From contig JAOZSP010000090.1 in the NCBI GenBank assembly GCA_029939615.1, positions 1 to 6,639 on the forward strand: DNA of 6,639 nt, given 5' to 3'. The DNA is from Candidatus Izemoplasma sp. (GTDB lineage Bacteria; Bacillota_I; Bacilli_A; Izemoplasmatales; Izemoplasmataceae). Made by a program: the position numbers and the translations under genes. Each line of letters starts with the position of its first letter. The stretch's first letter is position 1. This document shows, one piece after another, positions 1-5,607 of the stretch. The notes under the pieces were generated by a model that had not been told where the DNA came from, did no database searches, and saw only the letters and a list, made by a program, of their open reading frames with translations.

Positions 1-1
1 A

Positions 2-691
2 AATCCAGAATTAACTGCGACAACTGCTCAAGCTGCTACTGGTGTTATACACCAGCAGTACCAAGAAATGATTGCAAAAGGGTATGACGAATTATTAGTA
101 ATTACAATTTCTCAGAAGTTAAGCGGAACTTACGAAGGTTGTATGTTAGCTGCTAAAATGATTAGCGATGTGAAAATTACGGTCTTTGATACTAAAACAG
201 TTAGTTACCCGCAGGCAAGAATAGCTTTGGATGCAGCTAAAATGATTGAAGAAGGAAAGAACGTTGATGAGATAATTCCTCATTTAGAGATGCTTAGAGA
301 TAATTCTAGAGTTCTTTTTAGTGTTGAAACTTTACGATATTTAGTTAAGAATGGTCGCTTAAGTGGAGCGAGTGGTTTCTTTGGAAGTATGTTAAAAATT
401 AAACCGATGCTAGAAATTACAAAGGACGGAAAAATTGAATCAATTGAAAAGATAAGAACTCTTAGTAAGGCTACAAATCGATTAATCGAAAAGTTTTTAG
501 AAGAACTTGAAGACAAAGATGTTGAAGTCTTTATAATTGAAGCTAACTCAGGTGAAAGAGTTGATTTTGTTAGAAATAAAGTATTATCAGTAAGACCAGA
601 TTTAAAAGAAATAAAAGCATATCCTTTAACACCAGCTGTAGGTGCACACGCAGGACCTGGGGTTGTAGGAATAGGATATATAGTAAAATAA
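2..691 (+). CDS. DegV/FakB family fatty-acid-binding protein, 5' end cut off by the window
   Basis: DegV proteins bind a long-chain fatty acid; the FakB members present it to the kinase FakA, which makes acyl-phosphate for phospholipid synthesis. The frame is open from base 2 to TAA at 689-691, giving 229 residues. By alignment to the complete paralogue at 1979-2842 about 55 N-terminal residues lie upstream. The ATG at 68 is internal, because the family motif TTAQ precedes it at about bases 20-31. Family marks seen are ISQKLSGT (about 110-133), NGRLSGA (350-370), the KIKPMLE stretch after it, and a C-terminal G-A-H-A-G-P-G loop whose His (647-649) matches the fatty-acid carboxylate ligand of FakB proteins. 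A MarR regulator follows after 12 bp and probably shares the transcript. The family is certain. The fatty-acid role is family knowledge, and no FakA gene is in view. Confidence 0.95.
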   Translation, partial: NPELTATTAQAATGVIHQQYQEMIAKGYDELLVITISQKLSGTYEGCMLAAKMISDVKITVFDTKTVSYPQARIALDAAKMIEEGKNVDEIIPHLEMLRDNSRVLFSVETLRYLVKNGRLSGASGFFGSMLKIKPMLEITKDGKIESIEKIRTLSKATNRLIEKFLEELEDKDVEVFIIEANSGERVDFVRNKVLSVRPDLKEIKAYPLTPAVGAHAGPGVVGIGYIVK

Positions 692-703
692 AGGGGGACA
701 AGG

Positions 704-1141
704 ATGGATACTCCAAAAAGAATTATTAACGAATTGCTAGTAGAGGTTTTCAATCACATATTAAGTATTGAGGCCGAAGCATTAAGAAATAGAGGAATTA
801 AGTTATCAATGAATGAAATTCATGTTTTAGAAGCTATTGAAAAAACACAAAATCCTTCAATGACACACTTAGCAAGAAGGTTGAGAGTGACAGTGGGGAC
901 CTTAACTACGGCTATGAATCGATTAGTTGAAAAAGGGTACGCAACTAGATATAGAGAAGAAACAGACAAGAGAAAAGTGCTTATAGCTTTGACGTCAAAA
1001 GCAGTAGAAGTCTTAAAAATCCATGATGAATTTCATCATGAGATGATTGATGCAACAGTAAATGATTTAAATCTTGATAAAGATGAGGTTTTGCTACGAT
1101 CACTAAAAAACTTAAGTGATTACTTTAAAATGAAGTATTAG
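704..1141 (+). CDS. MarR-family transcriptional repressor, FabT-like
   Basis: A 145-residue winged helix-turn-helix regulator. The start ATG has AAGGGGG at 691-697, beginning at the last base of the upstream DegV stop codon, so the two genes are probably co-transcribed. Residues 1-45 form the dimerisation helices and about 50-76 the HTH, with recognition helix V62-L74 (VTVGTLTTAMNRL). The wing carries the MarR signature D88-K-R-K-V followed by LTSKA (96-100). The pattern N..LR, NEIH, EAIEKT, VT.GTLTT..N.L..KGY and later H..FH..M resembles streptococcal FabT, which represses fatty-acid synthesis genes with acyl-ACP as corepressor. Sitting beside a fatty-acid-binding DegV protein fits that. The MarR family is certain. 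The FabT assignment rests on remembered family sequences and on context. I found no clear FabT operator palindrome nearby. Confidence 0.92.
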   Translation: MDTPKRIINELLVEVFNHILSIEAEALRNRGIKLSMNEIHVLEAIEKTQNPSMTHLARRLRVTVGTLTTAMNRLVEKGYATRYREETDKRKVLIALTSKAVEVLKIHDEFHHEMIDATVNDLNLDKDEVLLRSLKNLSDYFKMKY

Positions 1142-1158
1142 TTCAGTAATTTAAAACC

Positions 1159-1187
1159 TTTACTTTGAATCATATTTTTGATATTAT
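1159..1187 (+). promoter_or_regulatory. Candidate promoter for the padR-HAAS-degV cassette
   Basis: TTTACT (1159-1164) and TATTAT (1182-1187) are separated by 17 bp, the ideal sigma-A spacing, with 4/6 and 5/6 consensus matches. This lies in the 81-bp gap after the MarR gene, about 35 bp ahead of the padR start. A small inverted repeat, ATCA (1169-1172) and TGAT (1179-1182), lies in the spacer and touches the -10 box, so it could be an operator. No terminator is visible after the MarR gene, so read-through from upstream is also possible. In DNA this AT-rich such matches can arise by chance. Confidence 0.45.
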
Positions 1188-1210
1188 TAAACAGTAAAAT
1201 GTGTTAGAGT

Positions 1211-1217
1211 GGAGGTG
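1211..1217 (+). promoter_or_regulatory. Ribosome binding site that fixes the TTG start of padR
   Basis: GGAGGTG is a near-perfect Shine-Dalgarno sequence five bases ahead of TTG at 1223. No ATG or GTG in the same frame lies close by, so the SD site supports TTG as the initiation codon. Confidence 0.8.
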
Positions 1218-1222
1218 CTTTT

Positions 1223-1546
1223 TTGATTAATTCTGATATAATTAGAGGACATTTGGAAAGTGTTATTCTAAAACTAATAATCGAGCAAGATCGTTACGGT
1301 TACGAAATAGCAAACTGCATTAGCGAACGAACAAATTTTAAATTCTCTATCAAAGAAGCAACTCTATATAGTATAGTAAGTAGACTAGAAAAACGAGATT
1401 TAATTGAGTCTTACATAGGTGAAAAAACACATGGAAAAAAACGCCGATATTATAAAATTACTTCCTTAGGAAATGCTTATTATTATGAAAAAAAACAAGA
1501 ATGGTTACTCCTAAAATCAATTTTAGGAACGTTACTGGAGGAATGA
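1223..1546 (+). CDS. PadR-family transcriptional regulator
   Basis: A 107-residue regulator, the usual size of the short PadR subfamily. It begins with TTG behind GGAGGTG. PadR hallmarks are the N-terminal helix DIIRGHLESVILKLI (5-19), Y25-G26-Y-E-I, the recognition helix ATLYSIVSRLEKRDLI (46-61), and the wing GKKRRYYKIT (71-80) followed by LG. A single C-terminal helix would make the dimer. Such short PadR proteins usually repress their own operon and often sit directly before a membrane protein with a HAAS/DUF1700-type domain, exactly as here. The stop TGA at 1544-1546 lies within the next gene's leader, three bases before its ATG, so the two genes are translationally linked. The ligand or stress sensed is unknown. 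Confidence 0.94.
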   Translation: MINSDIIRGHLESVILKLIIEQDRYGYEIANCISERTNFKFSIKEATLYSIVSRLEKRDLIESYIGEKTHGKKRRYYKITSLGNAYYYEKKQEWLLLKSILGTLLEE

Positions 1547-1548
1547 AA

Positions 1549-1986
1549 ATGAAAAGTATAAAAAACTTCGTTAAAAACACCTTTAAGGATATGCCTAAGG
1601 ATACCCGTGAAGAGCTTATTAGCAGCGTTTCAGAAACGTTGATTGAAAAGGTAGAAGATCTAGTAGAAAGTGGATTAAGTGAACAAGAAGCTATTGATAA
1701 AACAGTAATTGAATTTGGAAGCGCTGATGATTATTTTATGAAAGTAGACAAAAGAGCTAGAAGAGATAAACGTATAAAAACAATAAAACATTATCGAAAC
1801 GATTTAGTGTTTAGTAGTGCTGGAGCAATGATTATAATTGGGATATTGGTTTTCTCAAATCTATACTATACCCCTAGTATAATTTGGTTTGTAATTCCAA
1901 TGTTGGCAGTATTATGGTGGCCTTTAGCAGTTTTATATAATTTTTTAAATAAAAAAGAGAATAGGAGGGAAAAGGACGATGAGTAA
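1549..1986 (+). CDS. Two-helix membrane protein with HAAS/DUF1700-like N-terminal domain, PadR partner
   Basis: A 145-residue protein. Two in-frame ATGs exist at 1543 and 1549. Only 1549 sits a workable seven bases after GGAGG (1537-1541), so it is chosen. An even earlier in-frame ATG at 1501 lies inside padR and is unlikely. Residues about 1-62 form a charged helical domain with the pattern LIEKVEDLVESGLSEQEAI followed by E-F-G, typical of the HAAS/permease-prefix domain that accompanies PadR regulators. A basic stretch (66-84) leads into two predicted transmembrane helices at about 85-104 and 110-130, then a charged cytoplasmic tail. The last eight bases overlap the following degV gene, indicating translational coupling. 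Its likely role is a membrane sensor or modulator working with PadR. The exact function is unknown and no enzyme motif is visible. Confidence 0.88.
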   Translation: MKSIKNFVKNTFKDMPKDTREELISSVSETLIEKVEDLVESGLSEQEAIDKTVIEFGSADDYFMKVDKRARRDKRIKTIKHYRNDLVFSSAGAMIIIGILVFSNLYYTPSIIWFVIPMLAVLWWPLAVLYNFLNKKENRREKDDE

Positions 1987-2842
1987 AAGAGCAGTAATAG
2001 CTACAAGTACAGGATGTTTGGATTATTTAGATTTGGATCATGATAATTTAAGAATTTTAAGAATGAAAATCATTATGGATGATAAATCATATAATGATTA
2101 TATTGACATGACTGCAGAAAAATTTTATGATAATTTAAGAAGTAATACATCATTAGTTCCAACATCATCAATGCCTTCTCCAGGAGAACTATTAGAACTT
2201 CTTGAAGAACTTGAAGAAAAAGGGTATGAAGAAGTTTTCATTATAACTATATCTTCAGAATTAAGCGGAACATTCGGTGTTTGTAAGATGGCTATCAAAC
2301 AATATGAAGGAAAAATGAAGACGCATATAATAGATTCAAAAAATGCCGCAATTAGTGAAGGGTGGATATCTTTAGAGGCTTTGCGCTTAATTAAAGAAAA
2401 TGAACCAACAAAAGATATTTTGAAATACATTGATTATATAAAAACGAAGCGTAAACAGTACTTTATGGTAGATAATTTACGTTTATTTGTAGCCAACGGA
2501 AGACTAAGTGGTGCCGGAGGATTTCTTGGAAGCATGTTGAAAATCAAACCAATCTTAGAAGTGAATGATGAAGGAAAAATTGTTCCATTGTTGAAAGTAA
2601 GAACACAAAAAAAAGCTTTACGTGAAATGGTTGATTTAATTATCAAAGATATTAAAGAACTTGATGATTTTGTTATTACTTATGATACATCAGATAACAC
2701 TTCAGGATTACAATTTGTTAAAGATGAAATTGAAAAAGCATTTCCAGGATATAAATACTATGAAGCACCAATTACTCCAGTTGTAGGTTGTCATACTGGT
2801 ATTGGGACTGTAGGTATTGCATTTTTCGATTTAACAAAATAA
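1979..2842 (+). CDS. DegV/FakB family fatty-acid-binding protein, complete
   Basis: A 287-residue protein of normal DegV length. The ATG at 1979 overlaps the preceding gene by eight bases and has TAGGAGG at 1962-1968. In family terms it binds a fatty acid in a buried pocket and, with FakA, feeds acyl-phosphate into phospholipid synthesis. Visible motifs are T62-S-S-M-P-S-P-G-E, ISSELSGT (91-98), D119-S-K-N-A-A-I-S, NGRLSGAGGFLGSMLKIKP (173-191), GKI with the following K-V-R (199-208), and G270-C-H-T-G-I-G. Thr62, a Ser in 93-96 and His272 fit the carboxylate-binding triad known from FakB proteins. It is clearly paralogous to the truncated DegV at the left edge. Small differences around the pocket, such as H-T-G versus H-A-G and G-G-F-L versus S-G-F-F, may reflect different acyl-chain preference. 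The cassette ends with a terminator immediately after the stop codon. Confidence 0.96.
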   Translation: MSKRAVIATSTGCLDYLDLDHDNLRILRMKIIMDDKSYNDYIDMTAEKFYDNLRSNTSLVPTSSMPSPGELLELLEELEEKGYEEVFIITISSELSGTFGVCKMAIKQYEGKMKTHIIDSKNAAISEGWISLEALRLIKENEPTKDILKYIDYIKTKRKQYFMVDNLRLFVANGRLSGAGGFLGSMLKIKPILEVNDEGKIVPLLKVRTQKKALREMVDLIIKDIKELDDFVITYDTSDNTSGLQFVKDEIEKAFPGYKYYEAPITPVVGCHTGIGTVGIAFFDLTK

Positions 2843-2843
2843 T

Positions 2844-2865
2844 AAAGGAGCTTTCGCTCCTTTTT
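2844..2865 (+). terminator. Rho-independent terminator after degV
   Basis: AAAGGAGC (2844-2851) pairs with GCTCCTTT (2856-2863) around a TTTC loop, and the T run continues to 2865. It begins one base after the degV stop codon and closes the PadR-HAAS-DegV transcript. Confidence 0.85.
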
Positions 2866-2868
2866 AAT

Positions 2869-2897
2869 TTGCTTAAATCTTATAATAATGATAAAAT
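2869..2897 (+). promoter_or_regulatory. Candidate promoter for the Gx-family gene
   Basis: TTGCTT (2869-2874) and TAAAAT (2892-2897) are 17 bp apart. This would start transcription near 2904, leaving a very short leader. An alternative -10, TATAAT at 2881-2886, is a better box but its -35 would fall inside the degV terminator and matches poorly. A promoter is needed here because a terminator lies just upstream. Which box is used cannot be decided from sequence. Confidence 0.35.
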
Positions 2898-2914
2898 TAT
2901 ATTGGTGATTTTTT

Positions 2915-3409
2915 ATGAAAACAAAAAGAATAACTTTACTAGCAATAATGTTATCATTGAGTATTGTCCTAAGCATTGTTGAATCATTATTACCAGTAAT
3001 ACCAATCCCAGGAGTAAAACTTGGATTAGCTAACGTTGTAACTCTTATCGTTATGTATATCTATGGAGAAAAAGATGCATTTATGGTTTTACTCTTACGC
3101 ATCATCCTAGTAGGATTATTACGTGGAAATATATTTAGCGTAACATTCTTTTTAAGTATGTCAGGAGGTATGACTGCTTATCTAATGATGATATTATTTA
3201 AAAATGTTAAAGTCTTTAGTGTTATAGGTGTAAGTATTATGGGGGCTTTTGGACATAGTGTAGGACAAATAGTGATGGCCATATTCTTAATTGAACGTGC
3301 AGAGTTAATTTATTATTTCCCGTATGTTTTAGTAATTTCAGTTATTACAGGAGTACTAACAGGGCTCGTTGCATATAAGTCACTTGATATAATGAAAAAA
3401 GTAATTTAA
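2915..3409 (+). CDS. Gx transporter family membrane protein (PF07456 type, ECF S-component-like)
   Basis: A 164-residue, strongly hydrophobic protein with about five to six transmembrane segments. The family was historically labelled heptaprenyl diphosphate synthase component I, but its sequence is that of a small integral membrane protein resembling vitamin-transporter S components. Signature blocks are E23-S-L-L-P, PGVKLGLANVVTL (32-44), LRIILVGLLRGNIFS (61-75), SGG (83-85), IGVSIMGAFGHSVGQIV (104-120) and the final ITGVLTGLVA. The ATG at 2915 has a modest GGTGA site at 2904-2908. As I recall, this family often neighbours ApbE, FMN_bind and NusG-domain-II genes in Firmicutes. Here apbE converges on it from the other strand. 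The substrate is unknown: a flavin, quinone precursor or similar small molecule is inference only. It is monocistronic, bounded by terminators on both sides. Confidence 0.9.
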   Translation: MKTKRITLLAIMLSLSIVLSIVESLLPVIPIPGVKLGLANVVTLIVMYIYGEKDAFMVLLLRIILVGLLRGNIFSVTFFLSMSGGMTAYLMMILFKNVKVFSVIGVSIMGAFGHSVGQIVMAIFLIERAELIYYFPYVLVISVITGVLTGLVAYKSLDIMKKVI

Positions 3410-3443
3410 AAGCTCATTTCTAAAAAGAAATGAGCTTTTTTTT
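3408..3443. terminator. Bidirectional terminator between the Gx gene and apbE
   Basis: AAAAGCTCATTTCT (3408-3421) pairs perfectly with AGAAATGAGCTTTT (3426-3439) around an AAAA loop, a 14-bp stem. T runs follow on the + strand (to 3443) and, more weakly, on the - strand (TTTTAAATT). It overlaps the stop codon of the + strand gene and touches that of apbE, so it can serve both convergent transcripts. Confidence 0.9.
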
Positions 3444-4761
3444 AATTGAATTGTTCTACTAAATACAAATCCTCAAAGTTCTCACTATAATAAATTACAT
3501 AATCTAAGCTATACCATATAGCTTCTAAACCATCTATGCTATTAACGAATGATATTCCTTCAGGAATTGTCATTGTATAAATTGCTGTAGAATATAAATC
3601 AGCTAATCCAGCATCACTTGTTATAATACTTACGCTTCGACTATGGTGTTCTGGCATCAAGGTGCTTGGGTTAATTATATGATGGTAAGTAATACCTTCA
3701 GAAATAAAGAATTGTTGATAATCACCACTTGTTACTAGTTGATCTCCATCTCCTATATAAACTGTTGCGTAATAAGCGGTACTAAAAGTAGGATCGGTAA
3801 TAGCTAGTAAATATTTTTCGTTTTCTCTTGTTGGGTGGCTTCCACCAATAGAGATATTTGATTCGCCATTATTAAATAAATATCCTAAAAGGTTTAAGGC
3901 ATCTAAATACTCAACCACTTTTCCAGAAATATAACCTTTCGACACACCACCTAAATCAATACTCATATTATCAAGCATTGTAATAGTAAGATTTTCCTCA
4001 TTTAAACTAATGTCTTCAGGATTAGTGTACTGATCCGCAGTTTGTAAATCAGATAGTAATGGAATTGGGCAGTTTAATCCTGTTAAATCAGTATTGCATG
4101 CTTCCCTGTAATTATGCCATATTTCTAAGACTGGTCCAAGAGCTAAATTGAAACGATTATTAACTTCTTCTTGATGATCTAAAGTAAACGAAATTAAATC
4201 GAATAATTCCTGATCAATAACGTGAGTAGTAGTTGGATCATCATTTATAGTTTTAACATTTGTAACATATTGATATGTATCATATTTGTCACTTAATTTA
4301 TGATATTTACTAATAATATTTTCAACGTTTTGAAAGATATTATTTACTTGATCATGATAATCATCATTTTCATAATAAACACGTAAATTAATATAAGTAT
4401 GTAAATACTCACTCCAATAGACTTGGCATTCAGTAATGTTTGTTCCTAATATAACACTACATCCACTTTCACGATAATGGATAATCCTTTGTAGTTCTCT
4501 TGTTTGATCTTTATATTCCAAAGTGTAAGTAACTAAATAATCACCTGAAACAGTAGGATTGATGTTTCCTTCCATTGTAACAAACTCGCTTATATCAAGA
4601 GTTTCATCTCTTGATATAAAGCCTTCCTCACTATAAGCGTTGTTTATATGATAATTAACTTCCGTATCTCCAATTAATTCAAATCTAACTCCATTGTCAC
4701 CACAAGCAGAAAGAATAGTGATAGACAGAAATAGAAGTGTTAGTGTTAGTATATGCTTCAT
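3442..4761 (-). CDS. apbE: ApbE/Ftp-type FAD:protein FMN transferase, lipoprotein with N-terminal Ig-like domain
   Basis: A 439-residue protein. ApbE enzymes split FAD and attach FMN covalently to Thr/Ser of extracytoplasmic flavoproteins. The signal peptide ends in the lipobox L-S-A-C20, so it is membrane-anchored outside. Residues about 25-97 form a beta-rich Ig-like domain (DUF5011 style: GDTEVNYHINNAYSEEGF), and the catalytic domain follows from about 105. ApbE motifs are LALGPVLEIW (206-215), IDLGGVSKGYISGK (268-281), NNGESNISIGG (297-307), VTSGDYQQFF (343-352), HHIINPSTLMP (360-370), and the Mg-site helix D383-A-G-L-A-D-L-Y-S-T392, with D388 and T392 spaced as in known Ftp. The usual GGIAKG alanine is serine here. 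Four extra cysteines (C101/C112 and C222/C231) could form two disulfides. RBS GAAAGG (4771-4776) precedes the ATG. The neighbouring lipoprotein at 4837-5505 is a candidate substrate. Confidence 0.95.
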   Translation of the reverse strand: MKHILTLTLLFLSITILSACGDNGVRFELIGDTEVNYHINNAYSEEGFISRDETLDISEFVTMEGNINPTVSGDYLVTYTLEYKDQTRELQRIIHYRESGCSVILGTNITECQVYWSEYLHTYINLRVYYENDDYHDQVNNIFQNVENIISKYHKLSDKYDTYQYVTNVKTINDDPTTTHVIDQELFDLISFTLDHQEEVNNRFNLALGPVLEIWHNYREACNTDLTGLNCPIPLLSDLQTADQYTNPEDISLNEENLTITMLDNMSIDLGGVSKGYISGKVVEYLDALNLLGYLFNNGESNISIGGSHPTRENEKYLLAITDPTFSTAYYATVYIGDGDQLVTSGDYQQFFISEGITYHHIINPSTLMPEHHSRSVSIITSDAGLADLYSTAIYTMTIPEGISFVNSIDGLEAIWYSLDYVIYYSENFEDLYLVEQFN

Positions 4762-4783
4762 TGTATCAATCCTTTCAATAAAG

Positions 4784-4812
4784 ATTATAGCAAATAAAAA
4801 TTAACATTTAAA
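4784..4812 (-). promoter_or_regulatory. Extended -10 promoter for apbE
   Basis: Read on the - strand, TGCTATAAT is a perfect extended -10 (TATAAT at 4784-4789). TTTAAA at 4807-4812, 17 bp upstream, is a moderate -35. The predicted start near 4777 leaves a leader of about 15 nt carrying only the GAAAGG ribosome binding site. The promoter follows the terminator of the upstream lipoprotein gene, so apbE is independently transcribed. Confidence 0.65.
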
Positions 4813-4813
4813 T

Positions 4814-4838
4814 AAAAAAAACTGGCATGACCAGTTTT
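4814..4838 (-). terminator. Rho-independent terminator after the FMN_bind-like lipoprotein gene
   Basis: On the - strand AAAACTGG pairs with CCAGTTTT (4831-4838 with 4818-4825) around a five-base loop, followed by a run of T down to 4814. The stem overlaps the stop codon of the lipoprotein gene by two bases. Confidence 0.85.
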
Positions 4839-5505
4839 AATTACCATAAGTTTCTTCATGATAAATAAATAATGATTGAAACATGCGAATTAAATTATTA
4901 GTTGAAACACTACTTCCAGCAAACTGATCAATTAAATCCTGTTCTGCAATAGTAGTAGTATTTGTAAGTTCATAATAAGGTTCATTTGTAAATGCGTAAA
5001 TACCCTCTAAGTCAGCTGATGTTTTTCCGATTAACCATGGAAAGAAATCATTTTCAAAATCAGCTAAAGTAATACCTGCTGGAGTTGGACTACTGTCTCC
5101 CCATAATCCTGCAGTATAGTGAGCTTCACCGCTATCTGATGAAAAAGAAATTGTTCTAATATCGTTTGTATACTTGTTTATCTCAACAAAAGCTACTTGC
5201 CAATAATTGTAATCAGCAGGTCTACAAGTACATGATATATAAGTAACTTGATATTTTACGTAATCTCTTACTTCATACTCATATAAAATAAATGCTAGTC
5301 TATCACTTTCCACACCATGACCATTTAAATGTTTGAAAGGAAGTGCATTATCAACTACTATACCATCTGAGCCGCTAGGAGTGCAATCTCCTCCACCTTC
5401 TCCAACTTCTCCTAAACATTCTGGTCCAATACAAACCACATCATCACAAGCAGTAAGACCAAAAACTAATACTAAAGAAACTATCATTAATACTATCTTC
5501 TTCAT
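4837..5505 (-). CDS. Cysteine-rich lipoprotein with divergent FMN_bind/flavinylation motif
   Basis: A 222-residue protein starting at ATG 5503-5505, set by AAGGAGG five bases ahead. A longer frame to 5577 adds 24 residues without an RBS and would bury the signal peptide. MKKIV plus a hydrophobic stretch ends in lipobox L-T-A-C20. A short Cys/Gly-rich region follows (C25, C30, C41, G33-G39), then a mature domain with C92-T-C94-R. The segment YWQVAFVEINKYTNDI (101-116) and a later GKTSADLEGI (160-169) resemble FMN_bind topology. Near the C-terminus D193-Q-F-A-G-S-S-V-S-T aligns position by position with the ApbE acceptor motif D-x-x-S/T-G-A-T/S, making S199 the candidate FMN site, followed by the usual helix NNLIRMFQSLF. 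It lies directly upstream of apbE on the same strand. The lipoprotein nature is firm. Flavinylation is inference because two consensus positions differ. Confidence 0.85.
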   Translation of the reverse strand: MKKIVLMIVSLVLVFGLTACDDVVCIGPECLGEVGEGGGDCTPSGSDGIVVDNALPFKHLNGHGVESDRLAFILYEYEVRDYVKYQVTYISCTCRPADYNYWQVAFVEINKYTNDIRTISFSSDSGEAHYTAGLWGDSSPTPAGITLADFENDFFPWLIGKTSADLEGIYAFTNEPYYELTNTTTIAEQDLIDQFAGSSVSTNNLIRMFQSLFIYHEETYGN

Positions 5506-5510
5506 GTTTT

Positions 5511-5517
5511 CCTCCTT
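5511..5517 (-). promoter_or_regulatory. Ribosome binding site that decides the lipoprotein start
   Basis: AAGGAGG on the - strand lies five bases before ATG 5503-5505. It rules out the upstream in-frame ATG at 5575-5577, which has no SD and sits upstream of the likely promoter's -10. Confidence 0.85.
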
Positions 5518-5545
5518 AATAAAATAAATAAAATATCCAATACAT

Positions 5546-5574
5546 ATTATATTAGATTTTAAACTATAAAGCAA
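5546..5574 (-). promoter_or_regulatory. Promoter for the FMN_bind-like lipoprotein gene
   Basis: On the - strand TTGCTT (5569-5574) and TATAAT (5546-5551) are exactly 17 bp apart. The predicted start near 5539 gives a leader of about 33 nt that includes the AAGGAGG site. No terminator follows the upstream rhodanese gene, so read-through may add to expression. Confidence 0.6.
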
Positions 5575-5607
5575 CAAATATTAGGGAATTCATTACTAAA
5601 ATCTAAT
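5551..5607. repeat. 11-bp inverted repeat flanking the lipoprotein promoter
   Basis: ATTAGATTTTA (5551-5561) and its exact complement TAAAATCTAAT (5597-5607) are separated by 35 bp. One arm lies beside the -10 box and the other overlaps the stop codon of the rhodanese gene. No T run follows on the - strand, so it is not an ordinary terminator. It could be paired operator half-sites or chance in AT-rich DNA. Confidence 0.5.

Noticed and set aside
280..753. Long open frame on the - strand opposite the first DegV gene
   Set aside because: It is a Ser/Leu-rich antisense shadow of a clear DegV coding region with no ribosome binding site. The same applies to 2125-2430 and 2434-2646 opposite the second DegV gene.
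1501..1548. Earlier starts (1501 or 1543) for the HAAS-domain protein
   Set aside because: ATG 1501 lies inside padR without an SD. ATG 1543 is only one base from GGAGG. ATG 1549 has normal spacing.
1544..1551. TGA read as tryptophan (mycoplasma code)
   Set aside because: All tryptophans in the well-conserved proteins are TGG, none of them contains an in-frame TGA, and TGA ends padR at the expected family length.
2788..2982. Small open frames across the degV/Gx junction on both strands
   Set aside because: They run through the degV terminator and the start of the Gx gene, lack an SD site and have low-complexity products.
5333..5527. Open frame on the + strand inside the FMN_bind-like lipoprotein gene
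   Set aside because: Pro/Ser/Thr-rich antisense shadow with no RBS. The - strand gene has a signal peptide, lipobox and promoter.
5506..5577. N-terminal extension of the lipoprotein to the ATG at 5577
   Set aside because: It lies upstream of the likely -10, has no RBS, and would place the signal peptide internally. The internal ATG at 5505 has a perfect AAGGAGG.
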